A DNA stretch of 64,000 nt. Origin: Cydia pomonella (taxonomy: Eukaryota; Arthropoda; Insecta; Lepidoptera; Tortricidae). Made by a program: the position numbers and the translations under genes. The stretch lies in the NCBI RefSeq assembly GCF_033807575.1, contig NC_084710.1, forward strand, positions 20,750,357 through 20,814,356. Direction: 5' to 3'. Under the pieces are notes generated by a model. That model ran no database searches. It was not told the origin of the DNA and saw only the letters and a list, made by a program, of their open reading frames with translations. How positions within the stretch are numbered: position 1 is the stretch's first letter; each line of letters starts with the position of its first letter. This document shows positions 10,207-25,600 of this stretch, one piece after another.

Positions 10207-13200
10207 ATGATCATTTAATTTGAAGCTAAATGTATAACCCTTATACTTGTTTTTAGAGGAGTCCTGTCCTCATAGGGGGTATAGGTCGTTAGCCAAATAT
10301 AAAAGCTTGCTCTCGTTCTCAAAAGATAATAATATTGGAATCTTGTTCCTTGTAATGACTTAATTACCACGTAATACTGTTTGTAATTGGAGACATACAT
10401 ACGTTTACCCATACGACCCATGAGGGAACTAGTGAACTTGTTTTCAGAAGTGTCCCGTCACTAGCTCACAAACAGCGCAGTGTCAACAAGCCGCGAGCCC
10501 AATGCAAGAAGCTTAAGAATAAACTGCCAACTGGGACGCTGGCTTACCTTTACTTATCAGGTTTTAGACAGGAGTACTGTTTTATAAGCTGTGATATTCA
10601 GAATTAGAAAGAGGAAGTCACAGCAGTTAAAACATATTAAAAAAGAGTAGAAGCATGAAAATAAAAGTAACCTCAAGTCACAAAATGTATGAAGTTTATC
10701 TAAGTTTATTATAAGTAAGAGTAAGAATATTATTTCAGAGACATTGCACCAACAGTTTATCATGGTTATGTGTATTCCATGCTAACGTACGGGCTGTGCA
10801 TGTGGGGTAATGTTGTAATATAGTGGACATGAATAAAGCATTAAAGCTCTTTTTTATACTTCAAAAAATATTTACAACATACTTTTAAAGTTTAGATTTG
10901 AATATAATAATACTGCTGTGTGTTAAGTATTTAAAATCAAGTATAGTGTAGGTAAATCATGTGTTCTGTTTTTAATTTGAAACCATGTTTTTTTCCATTA
11001 TAGTTCAAATTTTGATTTGATTTTGTCCTTTTAAAAGGACGTTGGGACTTAGGGGAGACTCAAAATTACTACGTATGATAGTGCAGTAACAATGGGTCCA
11101 CTATTGATCAGTTAACCATAGGATATTTATAACTGATACTTTAAACTATATTACAACGCTTTAAATGTCCTGCACTTATATTACATTGAAATATGTTTTA
11201 TTAGTGCCACCTAGTGATCTTCCAGAGAACTAACGAGGGTAACAGTACCGTTCACTTGTCTCTTGATATTTTCTCATGCTATGTTCGACGTAGTTCGAGG
11301 CACATGCCACGAGATGTCGCTGAAGGTGGAAATTAGATGATGATTGTATTGCATATAAAACTCGGAACTTCGACTTTTATCCTGTGTCGAAAAATGGCAG
11401 TAAATCTAGTTGACTACAAAATTTACTTCGAAACCTCTATACTACATTTTCTTTGGTAAGTATGACATAGGGGTAAGTGTTGCTACTTGCGTTTAGTGGT
11501 AAATTTATGAAAATGAAAACGAAAAATGATAAATGAAAAATCGTTTGTAGGTCACAATCATTGTGTTACAAATTAAGAAAGGGTTGGGACCTCCTAGTAA
11601 GTATATCAATACTTGTAACAGTAGACCCCGCTCGTCCAGCAGCAAGTTTATGGTATGTAGATCAATACAATACTCATTAATTATGTAGGTACAGAAAGTA
11701 ATAAATTAAATTATAATTAAACTAAAGTTATAGTTAAGTTAACAGTTCGATGCAATGTAATAATCGGAGGGTATGGGGGAAATATTTCTTTTAGTATATT
11801 TATGAACTTGCAACAAACACTAATCAATTTGTAAACAGGCCCAATGTGAAAGCCAGCCACACTTACCCGTATACCATACTTTCCTGTATTACCTTACCTA
11901 AGGGATTTAATTTTTAAGGTTTTGAACTAACATGTCTTTCCCAAAACGTTTATAGCAGTATTAAGTAAAATTTCTTTGCATTAACCCTTTGAACGCTTTA
12001 TGTCATTAGTGTAAGGTGTTCTTGCCGTTCAAATGGTTAAGCCATTAATTGTAATACTGGAAGCCCTGAAAATGACATGAGAAGGTTTAATTGAAAATCA
12101 AATTCGGAAGTATAGGTTTTAATAAAAGTTTATATATTTAAATTACAGCATAATTTCAGTAGGTATATATAACTAGAACAGTGTTAGAAATATTACTTTC
12201 ATGACGTGAGCACATTTTTATTAGATACGATAGCTTAGTCCATAATTTACTTGCATTACCAAAACACGAAGAGGTAATGAGGATTTCTACGACAATTTTT
12301 CCCCTTAATTGAAGTAGATTCCACATTTGAATGAAGATGAATATGATCTTGCTTTATTTTAAACACTGTTTTTATTTAAGTGATAATTATATCCGATGAA
12401 ACGTCTACTATGGTATTGACGTTTGTGCGTTTGCGTTTACCTATATTTGGTCAAAGCTTCAAAGTGCACATATAACTTTTAGAATGTGTAAACTTCCCCG
12501 ATTTACACATGTTTTAGGTTTAGATATAAAAAGACAAATAATGAGAAGAAAATTAAGTTAGATTCACAACACTCTCTCTCTCTCTCGATGAAACCTCAAC
12601 TTAAAAGCGACATCCATCTTCAACGTTAAAGCTACGTATAATCTTATAGTAGTAATAGATGTAGAAAGCGAAGCTTCCATCTCTAAGCTAAGTCCACCCT
12701 AATTCGAAATTCAGATCATTCCTGTCAAGGAGATGGTCCCCGTAAATAAATATTTACTTCTACATTCGCCTACTACCTTTAACTTTAGTAAGCTAACACC
12801 CTAAGGCATAGAATCACAAATCTAGCATTCACTTACGAGGAATCCAAAAGAAGAGAAATCTGAAATTATCGATACATCCTGCTTACGTATTAATAATAAA
12901 CTAATTTAACTATGAGACTACAAATGTTGGCAAAAAGCGGTCTTTCTAACGCTAAAAAAGCTAAACTTTAAAACTATACTTAATACTAAAAATATCGTTG
13001 GATTGTGCTATAGATCTAAGGTGACTTATCTGAATTGTGAAAATTAAGTTGTTGATTTGTATGTGGTTATATTTCATAATCTAGTTAATCGTGAAAATTA
13101 TTCTATATTTGTGTTTTATAGTTTATCTTATTTTTATAACTTTAATTTTCATGAGAGACAAACCTTTATGGATTTTGATTTAGAGGCACTTTTTTTAAGT

Positions 13201-13534
13201 GGCTGTCGTATAGAGCTATAGATACAGTGCACGATTATTATTGCTAATAGTAAAGTCTTTATTTTTGATGATGAGTGTAAGCCTAATTTTAATGTTAAAC
13301 GATTGGTAAATATTATCACAAATATTGTAAACATTTGGACTGAATTCTCACGTTACTTTATTTAGCATGTGCTACAGATATTTCTGTATTAAAAAATACA
13401 TTAAAAGCATTTCATTTAAGAAACACGTTTAGATTACATCCCGTTTTAATTTTAGATACCGTTTCATCTATAATATTATTAATTTTAATTTTCACTTTAT
13501 TAGGTACTTTAGGTTGGTTAACATTGTTAATAAT
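10207..13534. other. 3' flank of the host gene
   Basis: AT-rich, with a short CT repeat at about 12570-12588. No ORF of note and no repeat recognised. The 3'UTR of the minus-strand gene occupies the upper end of this stretch for an unknown length. Confidence 0.5.
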
Positions 13535-13662
13535 TTACGCATCTGGAGGTCTAATTTCCACGGTAACGGATGTGGGTCCAGGAGTGGTGGGAGACCGAAG
13601 AGTGGCGGACCTGAGAGAGGTTGCCGAGTGCCCACTGCTGGCTCTTGATCCACGTCGAGACC
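13535..13662 (-). CDS. Exon 7: last coding exon, tail C-terminus
   Basis: 128 nt including stop TAA (13535-13537). Acceptor is cttacag|GGTCTCG. It encodes GSRRGSRASSGHSATS and a Ser/Thr/Pro-rich stretch ending VEIRPPDA. A second RRGS occurs at residues 236-239. Candidate AATAAA signals on this strand lie at 13501-13496, 13362-13357 and 13263-13258; which one is used cannot be judged. Confidence 0.85.
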
Positions 13663-16600
13663 CTGTAAGACAACATTTGTATCTTAAATGTATTTGTATT
13701 AATTTTATATTTTTGTATGTACTGTATCCCATTGTTTATATTCATATATTTAATTACCTGCTGTTATGTAATAAAGAATTCAGAAATCATTGCTTTTACA
13801 GAAACCTCATAATTTACTTGTACCTACGAGTACTTTATTCATCCGATTGCAAGAAAATATTGAAGCAATGGGATACTAGTACTTATATTCTCAAATACTT
13901 TTTTGCTAAGTCGCAATCAGCCAAGGCATGCTTTGAGCCAAACTCAACGCATGTTCGAAAATTAACTATCATGCTGTAATTCTGATCAGGGGATCAAATC
14001 AATCTAATGGTTCTATTGAGTATGTTTTGACTATGTTTTGTACGAAGTTCTGAAGACAGGTTTAAGTAAAGATAGAAATCGAAGTTATTTTCTAACTAAC
14101 AGGTCAGGATTTATCTCACCAAAGTGAAAATGATATCAAAAATACTTTACGTTGCCTGTGAGTTATGATTCAAGGTCATTTTATGTAAATAAATAACATG
14201 CACTCCATACGTATGTATAAGAAAATCGTGTACAGATTCATAATGTTGAAGTTTTTAATTATTACCTACTCGCAGTATCCTTCCTGAAGTTCGTATTAGT
14301 CTATGAGGTCATAATGAGGTAGATTTTACTTAAGCCATGGCTACGTCTGGCGCATTCACAAAGCTAGGCTTTATAGCATTTTACACTAAGCAATATTTGT
14401 CCAATTTGGTTTTGCATTCATTTTAGAATTTGGTTTTCTTAATTCAAAGCCTCTCGATAATGTGTTCTACTTCATTTTATGTTCAATAATGATTCGAAAG
14501 CATTTAAGAGGTTCTTGACCATATTTGCTGTCCATTTTAAATACTAAGAAACCCGACTATGTATTGAGCAGTATTCAATTCAAGGTTTTCTGTCATCTTC
14601 ATTATTATTTCTAACAGGACTTAGAATAAATCGTGTTTTACGGTAATTTTCGTTAAATATATAAACGATGCCGTGATAAAGAACCTCTTTTCTGATATCT
14701 GCTTCTTAAAGATTTCAAAGTGGTGACCAATTCTAGGGTGATATACTGTTGTAAAAATAAAGCAAAATGTATACTCAAAGTAACCTGAGGGTTTTCGGTG
14801 AAGCTGATGGCTTTGGTGATGGCGTGCTGCTGGTAGATGAAATAAATTATGAATGTTAGCATTGTCATGATAGGAAAAAGGTAGGTAAGTGTAGTCATGA
14901 GATTAGGGATCATCTTAAAACAAATATCGCTCAAAATTTGCTGACATCTTAAAGTCGACAGCAAAAACCAAATGAAAATATGATCAAATCAGGAGTGATT
15001 CAATTAAAATCAAAGGTATAACAAAGGTAAAAAAAAAAACGAGCAACCGATACGTCATAGGATGATTCCATATTGTGTGTGTTGTGGGTATAGGTATAAT
15101 CTTTGGTAATTCCTGCAAAATTTCTGCAAATATAAGCGAACCAACCATTAAAAAGAGCTTTGCATTTATTTTATTATTTTTAGCAAAATTTTATATTAAT
15201 GTACTTATTTACTCAGTGCTTCTAGGATAAAATAAAACTTTTAAATAAATTCTATTTAGTATCTTGGCAAAATCAGACATATTGGATGAGTTAAGTATCA
15301 ACAAGTAAGCATTAAGTTTTAAAACATTTATATACTCGTACTTATTCCAAATTGATTAAACCATATTATTATAAATAAACTTTATGAATAAATCCATAAT
15401 CTCATCATAATCTTTATGAATATATATCCAATATGTCTTTAGTACTATTTGAAAAAGAACTATATCCACATTGCAAATACTAATCCTACAATATATAATT
15501 TATCCTGAATTTCGAACGAGACACTCACAGTAAAAATGACATTACTTTTACATACAGAATGTGGCTTTTCACGGAGTTCATGTCATCCACGATGACGCTT
15601 AGATTTTCAAATATAATCTTTGATAACAACGACATTACGAATCAAGGCACGCGTTTTCATGAATGATACCATTTAAACTGGTGTGAATAAATACCACAAT
15701 AGACATTTTAATGGAGCGAACTATAATATAATATTTTTGACATTCTTACTTCCAGTGCCTGGTACGTAATATTAGGTAAGTACTTTTTCCCGAAAATTAA
15801 CAGTTTCAAAAATATATCTGTCTATTTTGCAATATGGACACAGCTCCTTGTGAACTTAGAGTAGTAATAAAAAATGTAAACTGTATTACCTATGGGTCTA
15901 AGTACCTGGACTAGGTGAATGGGGTCTCAGCTCCTGTTGGCTGGCCTGTCTTGATGGCGGACGCATGCTCACACGGGACCCGCGGCGGTCCTGAAATAAC
16001 ATATCAATTTCAACATGAATAGTAAATGAGGTCATACACACACCCTGACGGTTTACCTACACCCAGAAAAACACTGATATTTTTATGTTGCTGGAAGTTA
16101 AGTACTACCTACTGAAGTAAATTTGTTCTGGTTGTGACTTGTATTCTGATCTTTTCTTGCGATCTACTTTTAGATTACACCATTGCACCAAAATTGTGCA
16201 TAACTTTTGGAAATATAATTTCAACCCAAATTTGAACCCAAAGCCGTGGGTGAACCATATAGCCAAGAAGAAAAGAGAAGACTGTAATATAAGCCAACAT
16301 TATTTTGTACCTACTATTTTTTTATTATATTTTGTGAGATACCCAACGAAACAAAATATGTATGTCATAGATAAAACGATAAGTAAATCGTTGGTTGGAA
16401 AAAGTATGATAAAATAACTAATTGTTCCCTAGATAAACTTAGCGAGAGTGAAAAACAGCAAAAATCAATGCACATCTCTTGGGATTGCACAAAATCGGAT
16501 TACACGCTTTAAAACGATTCCCAACTTGCTAAAAATAAATTCCTCAAAACGCTTTTTTTAAATCTAATTTGATTGGCCTACTAGGGATCCGCAACATTTT

Positions 16601-19600
16601 GGGTGTTGCCAAATTGCTAATAATTTACTTTAGCCTGTTTTATCTGATATCAACTACCGCTCAATTTTTTTTATTATTATTATTAAATTGATGTAAAAAT
16701 CTGTGGAGATCACGGGGAGGCCTTCGCCCAGCAGTGGGACACTATATTAGGCTAATCAAAAAAATCTAAGTAACGTTAAAAGGCTAACCAACATTTTACA
16801 AAGCGCTTTTCTAAACTTAAACTGCCACTTGCAGTTGGCGATTTGTTATCGATGTGTTGCGGGCGTGTTGCTTTTGTTACTTCGGGTACGGACATTTTGC
16901 TGTTGCTGGGTACTTTAGTGCGGTCAAAGAATTTGTGACAGCCGCTAGCGATTTAATGTTACTGTCATTAGAGTAACAAGGTACGACATGATATAGAGAT
17001 ATCAAATTCCTTGACCGCTACTGTCTGCAGAAACGCTGCTCATACTTGGCATCATATTATCAATTATCAAAGATCGTGATCCTTATCCATCCCGTTATTT
17101 GAGCATGAAGAGAATATCTACTAAGTGCACTATTTTGATTAAAAGGAAGAGCTTAATACAAAAGTCTACAAAATACATTGAAATTTTGTGAAAAATCATC
17201 ATCATGCTGATATAGAAACTCTTGAAGGTTGATGATGATGAGCTACAAAGTTAATGACAATAACTAGATATTAAGTACTACTATAATTTTGTAAAATTAT
17301 TGAGAATAAATGATAAAGATAAATTTAAAAGAAAATAAACCGGAGAATAATTAGCATAAGATGACTTAAATAATGGTCTCATCGCTAGATCGCTGGAAGT
17401 CACCAGCCTCATACTGAGATGAGACCATTTCGTGGCACTTTCTCCTTCCTATGTTTTCCTTTTTTATACATCTTATTTTTATTTCTCTTCTGTGTATGTG
17501 TTTACGAATAAAGTTAGTATTTGTATTTTATTATAAATAGTAAGTCATTGTCGGAAAATCAGCGCTGGAAATCACCAAGATCATGCTGAGATAAAGCCCT
17601 TCCTTGGCACTTTCTCCTTCCAATATTTGGTTCTGTTTTATAATAATATATTTTTCTTCCCTTTTTTTTCTGTTCTTCTCTCTTTGTCTGAAATATAGTT
17701 GGTATTTCTATTCTATTATAATCTAAAAATGCTTTACCTGAGAATGCAACAGCTTGGAGTCTCTCAGCAGAGAAACATTCATCAGTCGAGGATTGGGCGT
17801 ATTGAAGATTGTACGATTTTCTCTCCATCGGGCTCTGAAATAGCAGTTATCAATATTTTATTATAGAACATATTGTTACAAAATCAAACCTAGAATACAG
17901 AATTATAGGAACTTTTAGAGTCTAATTAGCTATATATTATAATTTGTTTTTAATTTGTTTCATGATGGAAATGTTAATGTATTTGTACATGTTATAATAT
18001 ATATATATATATATAAATATATATACTTAATTATTATAGTTAGCATACCTATAATAGATATCCAATATGTCTCTAGCAGTATTTAAAAAAAGAACTATAT
18101 CTACATTGCAATATATAATTTATCCTGAATTTCGAACGAATATTTAACTCTTACTTTGTTTACAGTTACCAAACTATTCATAAAAAAAGTAAAAAAAAAA
18201 GGATAATTACCTGCTGAAGAGCCGGAGCACGACGCAGATGATGACGAACATCAGCGCCATGCCAACCAGCACGCCAATCATCGCTGGATCGATTGTCTTC
18301 GTTGACAGTTCCACTTGTTTTTCCGCTGGAACACAAAATAGAATCTTGTTAGATAATTAAATAAATGTGTTGTTTGTAAAGAACACATTCAATTTACACA
18401 AATAAGTGGGTCGATTATCGATAAGAAAAGAAGATAAACTAAAAATAGGCCTATATCCTAGTCGAGACTTCAAGGAACCGTCGACAGAGGGCAGATCACA
18501 ACCAATCATACAGGGGAGGCCTATGTGGCATTATAGATAAGATAGTTCACTAAACACGTTGACACATCATGCCGCCGGTGTTCCGCAGTGGAAAAAAGTG
18601 ATTAATTGGTGACCGCAAATCTGAGGCCACAAAGCAAAGACCCTTAGAAGTGCACTTAAAATCAAGGTCAAGGTTGCAGGGAACCGTTGAATAACGGCAG
18701 TGATCGAGGAAGGCCTATGTGATTTTAGCTGACATGACAAAGTTAACTAAACGTGACTAAACTTCCATTAACACACCAAACCACCGTTGAAGACCACCCC
18801 CGCCACCATCTCTTACCGTTACGCCACTCTCTTGACCACAGCCGCGGCAGTCCATAGCGGAGTGGACAAAAAGTGCAAGATTACAGAGTTTACAGAGGCC
18901 TATTGAGCACTGGGTGTGCTTTTAGCTGATATCGATATATACCTAGATATATGATGATCCCAAAGTTAACTTCAAATTGATACAGCACGCTGCAGTCCAC
19001 GATAACCTCCGCCACCATCCGATATTTGCTCGAGCATCGGCCGTTGCGTCACTTTCATTACCACCTTCAGCGGACCTCCATAACGAAGAGGACAAAAAGT
19101 CAAAGATCGCAGAGATTCGTTGATTGACTTTGAATGACTATAGGCATCGAATCTTTATATGATGATGACTAAGCTAACTTACGTTGACACACCACGCCGC
19201 CGTCGACGGTAACCTCCGCCACCATCTCGTACTTGCACGCACAGCGGTCGTTGCGGCACTCCGTCATGATCACCGCCTCCTCGCATTGCTCGTTGAACGT
19301 GCATGTTTCGTTTATGCTTGACGCTGAAATCAAAGTCGACATTTATTAACATATGTCTTATTGTAGCACGTAACAAATTGTAATAAAAACTTTTCCAATC
19401 AATTTATGTCGGTAACTACTGGTAAAGATTTGCAGATCTCTTCATCATGATCATGTTACTATTTTGTTGAATCAGTCAGTCTCAATAACATTGATTAAAG
19501 AGAAGCAAACAAGATAGTAACAAACGAATCAAGGTCATACGAAAAGTTCGTAGTTGCTATTGGTTTTTGATTCCATACGTGGTAAAAATAAATATATATT

Positions 19601-22600
19601 ATGTTTGCAAGATTATCCATCTTGCACACATTGACCTGGTCCCACACCAGGATATACATGATATATATATAGGTGGTAATAAATACTTATATACAGGCAA
19701 GAAATCCGATTTCTGTATCCAGTTCGTACCTTGTTGTTAAAAGCCGCTTTATCAATATGACAAATGAAGAAATGGTAGAGAAATCAAATTACTTGACCGT
19801 ACATAGAAAACATCTTTAACTAGGAAACAACGTATTTTTGACAGCACAGACAAATAAATGCCCTTACCGGGATTTGAACCTGGGATCTCCAGCCTTGTAG
19901 ACAGTCACTAAAGACTAGGCTAGGAGGCTGTTGCATATACCAAGACTGTCTTTGAAATCAATATACAAATGACCTATATTACCAAATTGACAACACCAGG
20001 AAAAGTTACAGATTCTAGCGCCGAACTTTTTTAATAAGCGTGATAATAGATCACACCATATCCATTCGTTTAAAGCTAATCAATAAAGTTTTTGTGACTA
20101 GTCAGAGTATCAAAATACGAATTCTAATTTAGTTTTCGGCCATCCAATGAAAATTTTCATTTGTGTGTTTGTTAATTACTTTTGCTTCATTTGATGTGAT
20201 TAACGGTTTTAATATCTCCATTATAATTTGATTGCAGTCAACGTCCCAAGTTGCGTGATGAAATAGGAATTCTAGTTCATTTGCTTAAACGATGTTAATT
20301 TTTCTGTAAACATTGTGGGTATCTATTCAAATATGTATCATAATTTTTTTGTTTTGCATGAAATAGAAAGGTTGACATATGATAATCATTAGAATCAAGC
20401 GTATGTTCAAATACAATATAGACCCTTGACATACAATTTTGACAGAAAGAAATTAATAATGAAACTTTTTAAGCCCTATTGATATCCTTGATACATAATA
20501 GAGCAGATACTGCAGATACTCAATTTGAAAATACACACCAAACTTTTAGTATGATTTATTCCTAGAAATGCCAAACTCGTGCAAAGCTATGAATCACAAA
20601 GCAATAGTGCAGTTTGCGAAGTGCCCAGACAAAATATTGTCTCGATTTTGCACGAAACATCGTAAAATAGCACATTTTATTCAAAAACTAATATCGTAAC
20701 CGAACAATGAATGAATCTAGCAGTTTATGGGAAAGTTATCGGTACTTAGTCCAAATTTGAAATATTTATTTATTTTAAACTGGGTTATAGTTAATAAATA
20801 AGATAATTAAGACGAAAGTGGACAATTCATTTTCCTCTCTGGGTATTAAAATTATTAAAAATATTTTGTCACAATTTCTTGTATATCAATCACAGCTATG
20901 CCTCTACATTTGATTTTTTTCGAATTTTTAATTATGATAAGCGTTAGGAGCATTTAAATATTTGTATGAAATCAGTTTTTCGCACCTAATTCCTACAATA
21001 ATAAAAAAAATACTTGGGTAAAAATAATAAAACGTATAATTCTCTCATAGAAAACCTGTTCTAAACTTTTACATAAAAAATACAAATACCTAGTAACGTT
21101 TCAGTAAGACTGGATGCAATGTTTATTTTTAGTAAAATAATATTTATCTCAAAGTACTAACAGCAAAACCAACAAACAAAGACCTAATAAAACAAGACCT
21201 GGATAAAAAACAAACAACTGTGTTTGTATTATGAACTTACAATGAAAAGTTTACTGCTACATACTCGTAAGCTGCCGTATTTCAAATTAGTGTGTGTTTG
21301 TTGGAGGTATGTTTTTATTAAATATTTGTAAATTAGGTTCTTAGCAAATATATTAATGAATGAATGAATCCTTTTTTATTTCAGGCCTATACTCATATCA
21401 TAATTGATATTACAGTATTGGATTGGCCATTTTATAACATCTTCACTTTTTCTATATGCTACGTCTATACCTACATTTTCCATCTTGATTTTTGTTTGTC
21501 ACATTTCCTAAAAAACATTTGCGATAGAATTCGTCTTATTGACTGTCCTCTTCATATATTTTTGTGAAATTCAATCTTGCTAAAAAAAAATCGTATTATT
21601 TGGCGTTGTTTTATCGGACTCCCGAACAGCCTTGTAAAGTAATATCCCGCATGAATTATCGCTGCGACAGCCATTACTGCACGCGATATGCAACTCGTGC
21701 ATCGATTCTTTAGTCTATTCAATTAGTTCAGAATTTGACGTTAATAAATCATCAAATAGTCGTATTTGTGAAACATACGATTAAAGTAACTTAAGGAATC
21801 CTAAATATCCTAATAATTGTAACATTAAATGACCGTTCAAGTATAAAAACACCACCACTTTATTCCAAAATAATGTTACCGACTAAATTACCAAATAATG
21901 AATTTTCGAATCGTCTAGCAAAACTGCTAACTCGAATAAAGTTATAAATTACACCATCCATCCCGTGAAATTTTTTACCTATTATTCTAATATTACAATG
22001 AACTATAATTTCCACCAAGTTCCATTAGTTCTAGTTACTTAGCGGGACATTTTGCTCGCCATTAATAGGAACGCAAGCGTAGATCCAACGATGAGATAAG
22101 CTCTATCACGGCATATTTCCGCTATTTACTTTCAGATTTTACTTGGATAAATGCACAAATTATTGATATTCTCAATTTGAAATTTATTCCGTGCCTCAAA
22201 TTTAAATGAATGGATAATTGTTGTAATTTATAATGAGCATTTTTCAACTTACGAAACGAAATAAACGATTACAAACGAGAAGATGGAGAAAGAAAATGTA
22301 AGTAAGGAATTTTAATTGTGTTACGAACATTTATCTTGTAATTGAATTTTGTGTAATTTTCGTTACGAAACGAAATTTGATTAATAAATGTATATTCCTG
22401 TTTCTGAAAGTAGAAAGAATTTCCTAAAACAAAACGTTTAATAATTGAAAATGTAAAAAGAAACAAACGTCTGCAAAATTGTTAAAACCCAAATTAAACT
22501 TAACTGTTATTGAACAAGGCGAACAATTGATTAAGAACTTCAATCGTAATTAATTTACATTAATTGAACATGCCTTCGGGAATCTGGGACTTACAAAAGA

Positions 22601-25600
22601 CCATTGTGGAACTACTTAACCCAAGTTAATTGCATTTATCAAAGAAAGAACTGTTAATTTATAACAGTTAACTTTGGAAGCGAAAAAATCTAATGGATGG
22701 TTAATTCAGGACTTACCAACTTTTTAAGTTTAAATGGATGTTCAGTCGGGCTGCAACTAAATCTATGCGATTTAAAACTATTACGAATTCCAAACAATAA
22801 AGATGACGTTGGGGTTCAAATTGCAGCAAATACCAAAGTCATTGTTGATGTCCGGATTTTTAAAAACTGAATGTTAATTTTACTCGTTCCCTTAAAAATA
22901 TGGTACGTGAACACGTACAATCCATAATTCATATCACGATTCATGAGGACTGTCTCAACTCTCAAGTCTGCAATTTGAGCGAAACCTAATCTTGCTCGAC
23001 TCACTAAACTACATTATGTCATGTCAGAAACACGTTAGAGAAACATGTTGCCTCGCAACTGTCTGCGGGAAAATCCCGGATTAGGTAGCAAAAGCAGCGG
23101 GGAATAAAATCGAATAGCTGGCTATTTTGGGAGTTTTTAAATTGGAAGCGCTTGTACAGGAGATAATGGGTTCCGGAGTTAGATTGGAGTGCTTCAATGT
23201 AATAAATTAACCACGAATGCATCGAATGGGATACGAGTATCACGTGTGACATAGTGATAAATGAGAACCACATTATTTCTAAGACCATGATGAATTATAC
23301 CGCTGATCTCGGTACTTTTTATAGGACACAATCACATCCTCAGCTCCATTGACTGATGGCACTAAATTATCTTGAAGGAAAAACGAGACAGAATGGAGGA
23401 AAAATGTTGGCATTTGTGGATTTTGCGGGCAATCTGGCGTTATCAACGCGTCTCCCACTTTTCTTGGAAGCTTTATGAAATACGTTTTTGAGATTGCCTT
23501 CTTTATAAGATTACGTTTTAGAATGTACCTAGTAGCCTAAATATGGCTTATGTTTCGCATAGGTTCTAATGATATTAATTTCAGCTGATCAGCTGTATTA
23601 TTAATTATAGAAATATGTTCAAAATAAAGTTATTTTGTATTCTGAACCGCAGAAAATCTTTAAACAGAAAAATAATGAAGACAAGATTACTTTGATGAAA
23701 GGATTTTTTTTGTAAAAAACACTGTGTTAATCTCCAGCCGTTGTTCTACGAGAATGATAACGGTTTAATCTCTAGGGTTGGTTCGTTAGGGGTCGTGCCG
23801 GCAGCGCCACTTATCAGTCCCCAAGGAACAATGGAATACTTCTGAAATATTACTTTTTAGTAGAAACTGCTTTTACTGGGATATAAGAATTTATATTCTA
23901 AATGGTTTCAAATCATAGCTGAATAACAGAGAATTTTATTAAGCACAATATCAAATTAAAATTAAAATACATATCCACATCTAAAAATTTTAAAGTGTAT
24001 CTGTAAATAGTGTTTATTTACCTTTTAAAAGTCATCTTGCAAGTCAATTTTGTAGTCAAATCAGAAACACATTATGACACCTACGACTATCATGGCATGA
24101 AAAGGCAATGCAAGTTATTCATCATAAGTTACCACCGGAGACACGAATGCATCTCGGCCAAGCCTCTCCGGGTTAAATGGCTCGTGTAGGCCTTTGTAGC
24201 GAGATACGCGACAGACCTTTTCAATGGGACGCTGGGTTTTCATAACGTGAACTTTACATAGATGTAGCTGATTTTCAGAGAAAGACTATGATCAATATCA
24301 GAGTGTTTTTATCGGCCTAATTTATTTGGAACCATTTTTGATGAAGTGTTTCGATATTTTGATAATAGTTTTTTGGTTGTCTAGTAGAGATCCACTAGGG
24401 TCGGAAACGCGAATGTAACTCCTCTGGAGTTGCATACGTCCATAGGCTACGGTGACTGCTTACCATTAGGCAGGCCGTAAGCTTGTTTGCCACATAAAAT
24501 AAAACTACCAAACACAGAGTTATCATCAAAATGTAAAGACACTTCGTCAAAAATGAGTCCAAAGAAATTAAGCTTTAACTCACTGATAGTAACCGAAAAC
24601 TGTATATCCATTGACTTTTCATGATAAATATGTTAATTATAAATGTATACTTTTGAAATTTTACATTTTATGTCATCGCCTGTCAGTAACGGAGTCAGTT
24701 TGCAGAGAGCATCTATTGAATTTGAATATCTTGTTAATATTCTGTATTGAAGAGGTGCCGTGGGAACCGTTATTAATGTTGGTAGATATCAGACAGGAAG
24801 CCTTTGTTTGGAAGAAACACGGTTGTGGATCTGAAAAGCCCGTGACAGGTTGTCGATATATTGATTCAAACCTTTACGATTTTCACTTAGAAGTAAGTAA
24901 TAACGTTCGTAACATGAGAAATATTTAAGGTATATCCTAATTTAAGAGAACGATTGTAAAGATCAAAAAAATATGGTAAAATTTTGACCACTTATCATGG
25001 GACCATTTGATAGAACTATCTTTAATGACTAGGCCAAACTAGTACCTACCTAGTTAGTTTAACATTAGATCAATATATTCATATAACACAAGAAAATTCT
25101 TGACATTTGATTGCGTATCAGCTACAAGGTTTTTTCCAAGGTGTGCATTGTGACCTTCTGATCAGATACGAATATCCAATTCCTCCTAGCTAATACGCAA
25201 ATGTTTTTGCCTAATAAATTATCTGAGAGCGCCAATAGGGCGTACGAATAGTGGGTCGTCAGGGTGCAATTGCAAATAGTTAGATAGATATATGGACCTA
25301 CATTTTCCATGTTTATGCACGCAGTTGGTGGCCGGTTTGTTAGAATTGCAGTGGAGGTCTTGATGCTTTAGGAAGTAGGTAGTAGCAGTAAAGGAAGAAG
25401 GCAGATAAACGTACGTTTTCCACATTTTTCCACGTAGTTGGTGGCCGGCTTGTCAGGATGGCAGTGGCAGGTCTTGAGGCTCTAGGAAGTAGGTAGTAGC
25501 AGTAAAAGAAGAAGGTAGATAAACTTACGTTTTCCACATTTATCCACGTAGTTGGTGGCCGGCTTGTCGAGATGGCAGTGGCAGGTCTTAAGGCTCTAGA

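Larger units (their letters stand above)
13663..15905 (-). other. Intron 6
   Basis: Contains MITE M1 (15576-15671) and one copy of an 85-bp direct repeat (about 15418-15522) whose partner is in intron 4. Open frames on either strand have no recognisable features. Confidence 0.7.
19324..25300 (-). other. Intron 2, distal part
   Basis: AT-rich intron sequence. It holds a tRNA-headed SINE fragment (19850-19945) and a short R2 fragment (24393-24497). No further six-cysteine exon was seen by eye. The rest is unassigned. Confidence 0.6.

Noticed and set aside
13524..13979. 151-codon plus-strand frame
   Set aside because: It is antisense to exon 7 and the intron beyond, with no domain; the minus-strand exon explains the local composition.
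24611..24928. 105-codon plus-strand frame
   Set aside because: No recognisable motif or splice context; AT-rich intron 2 sequence.
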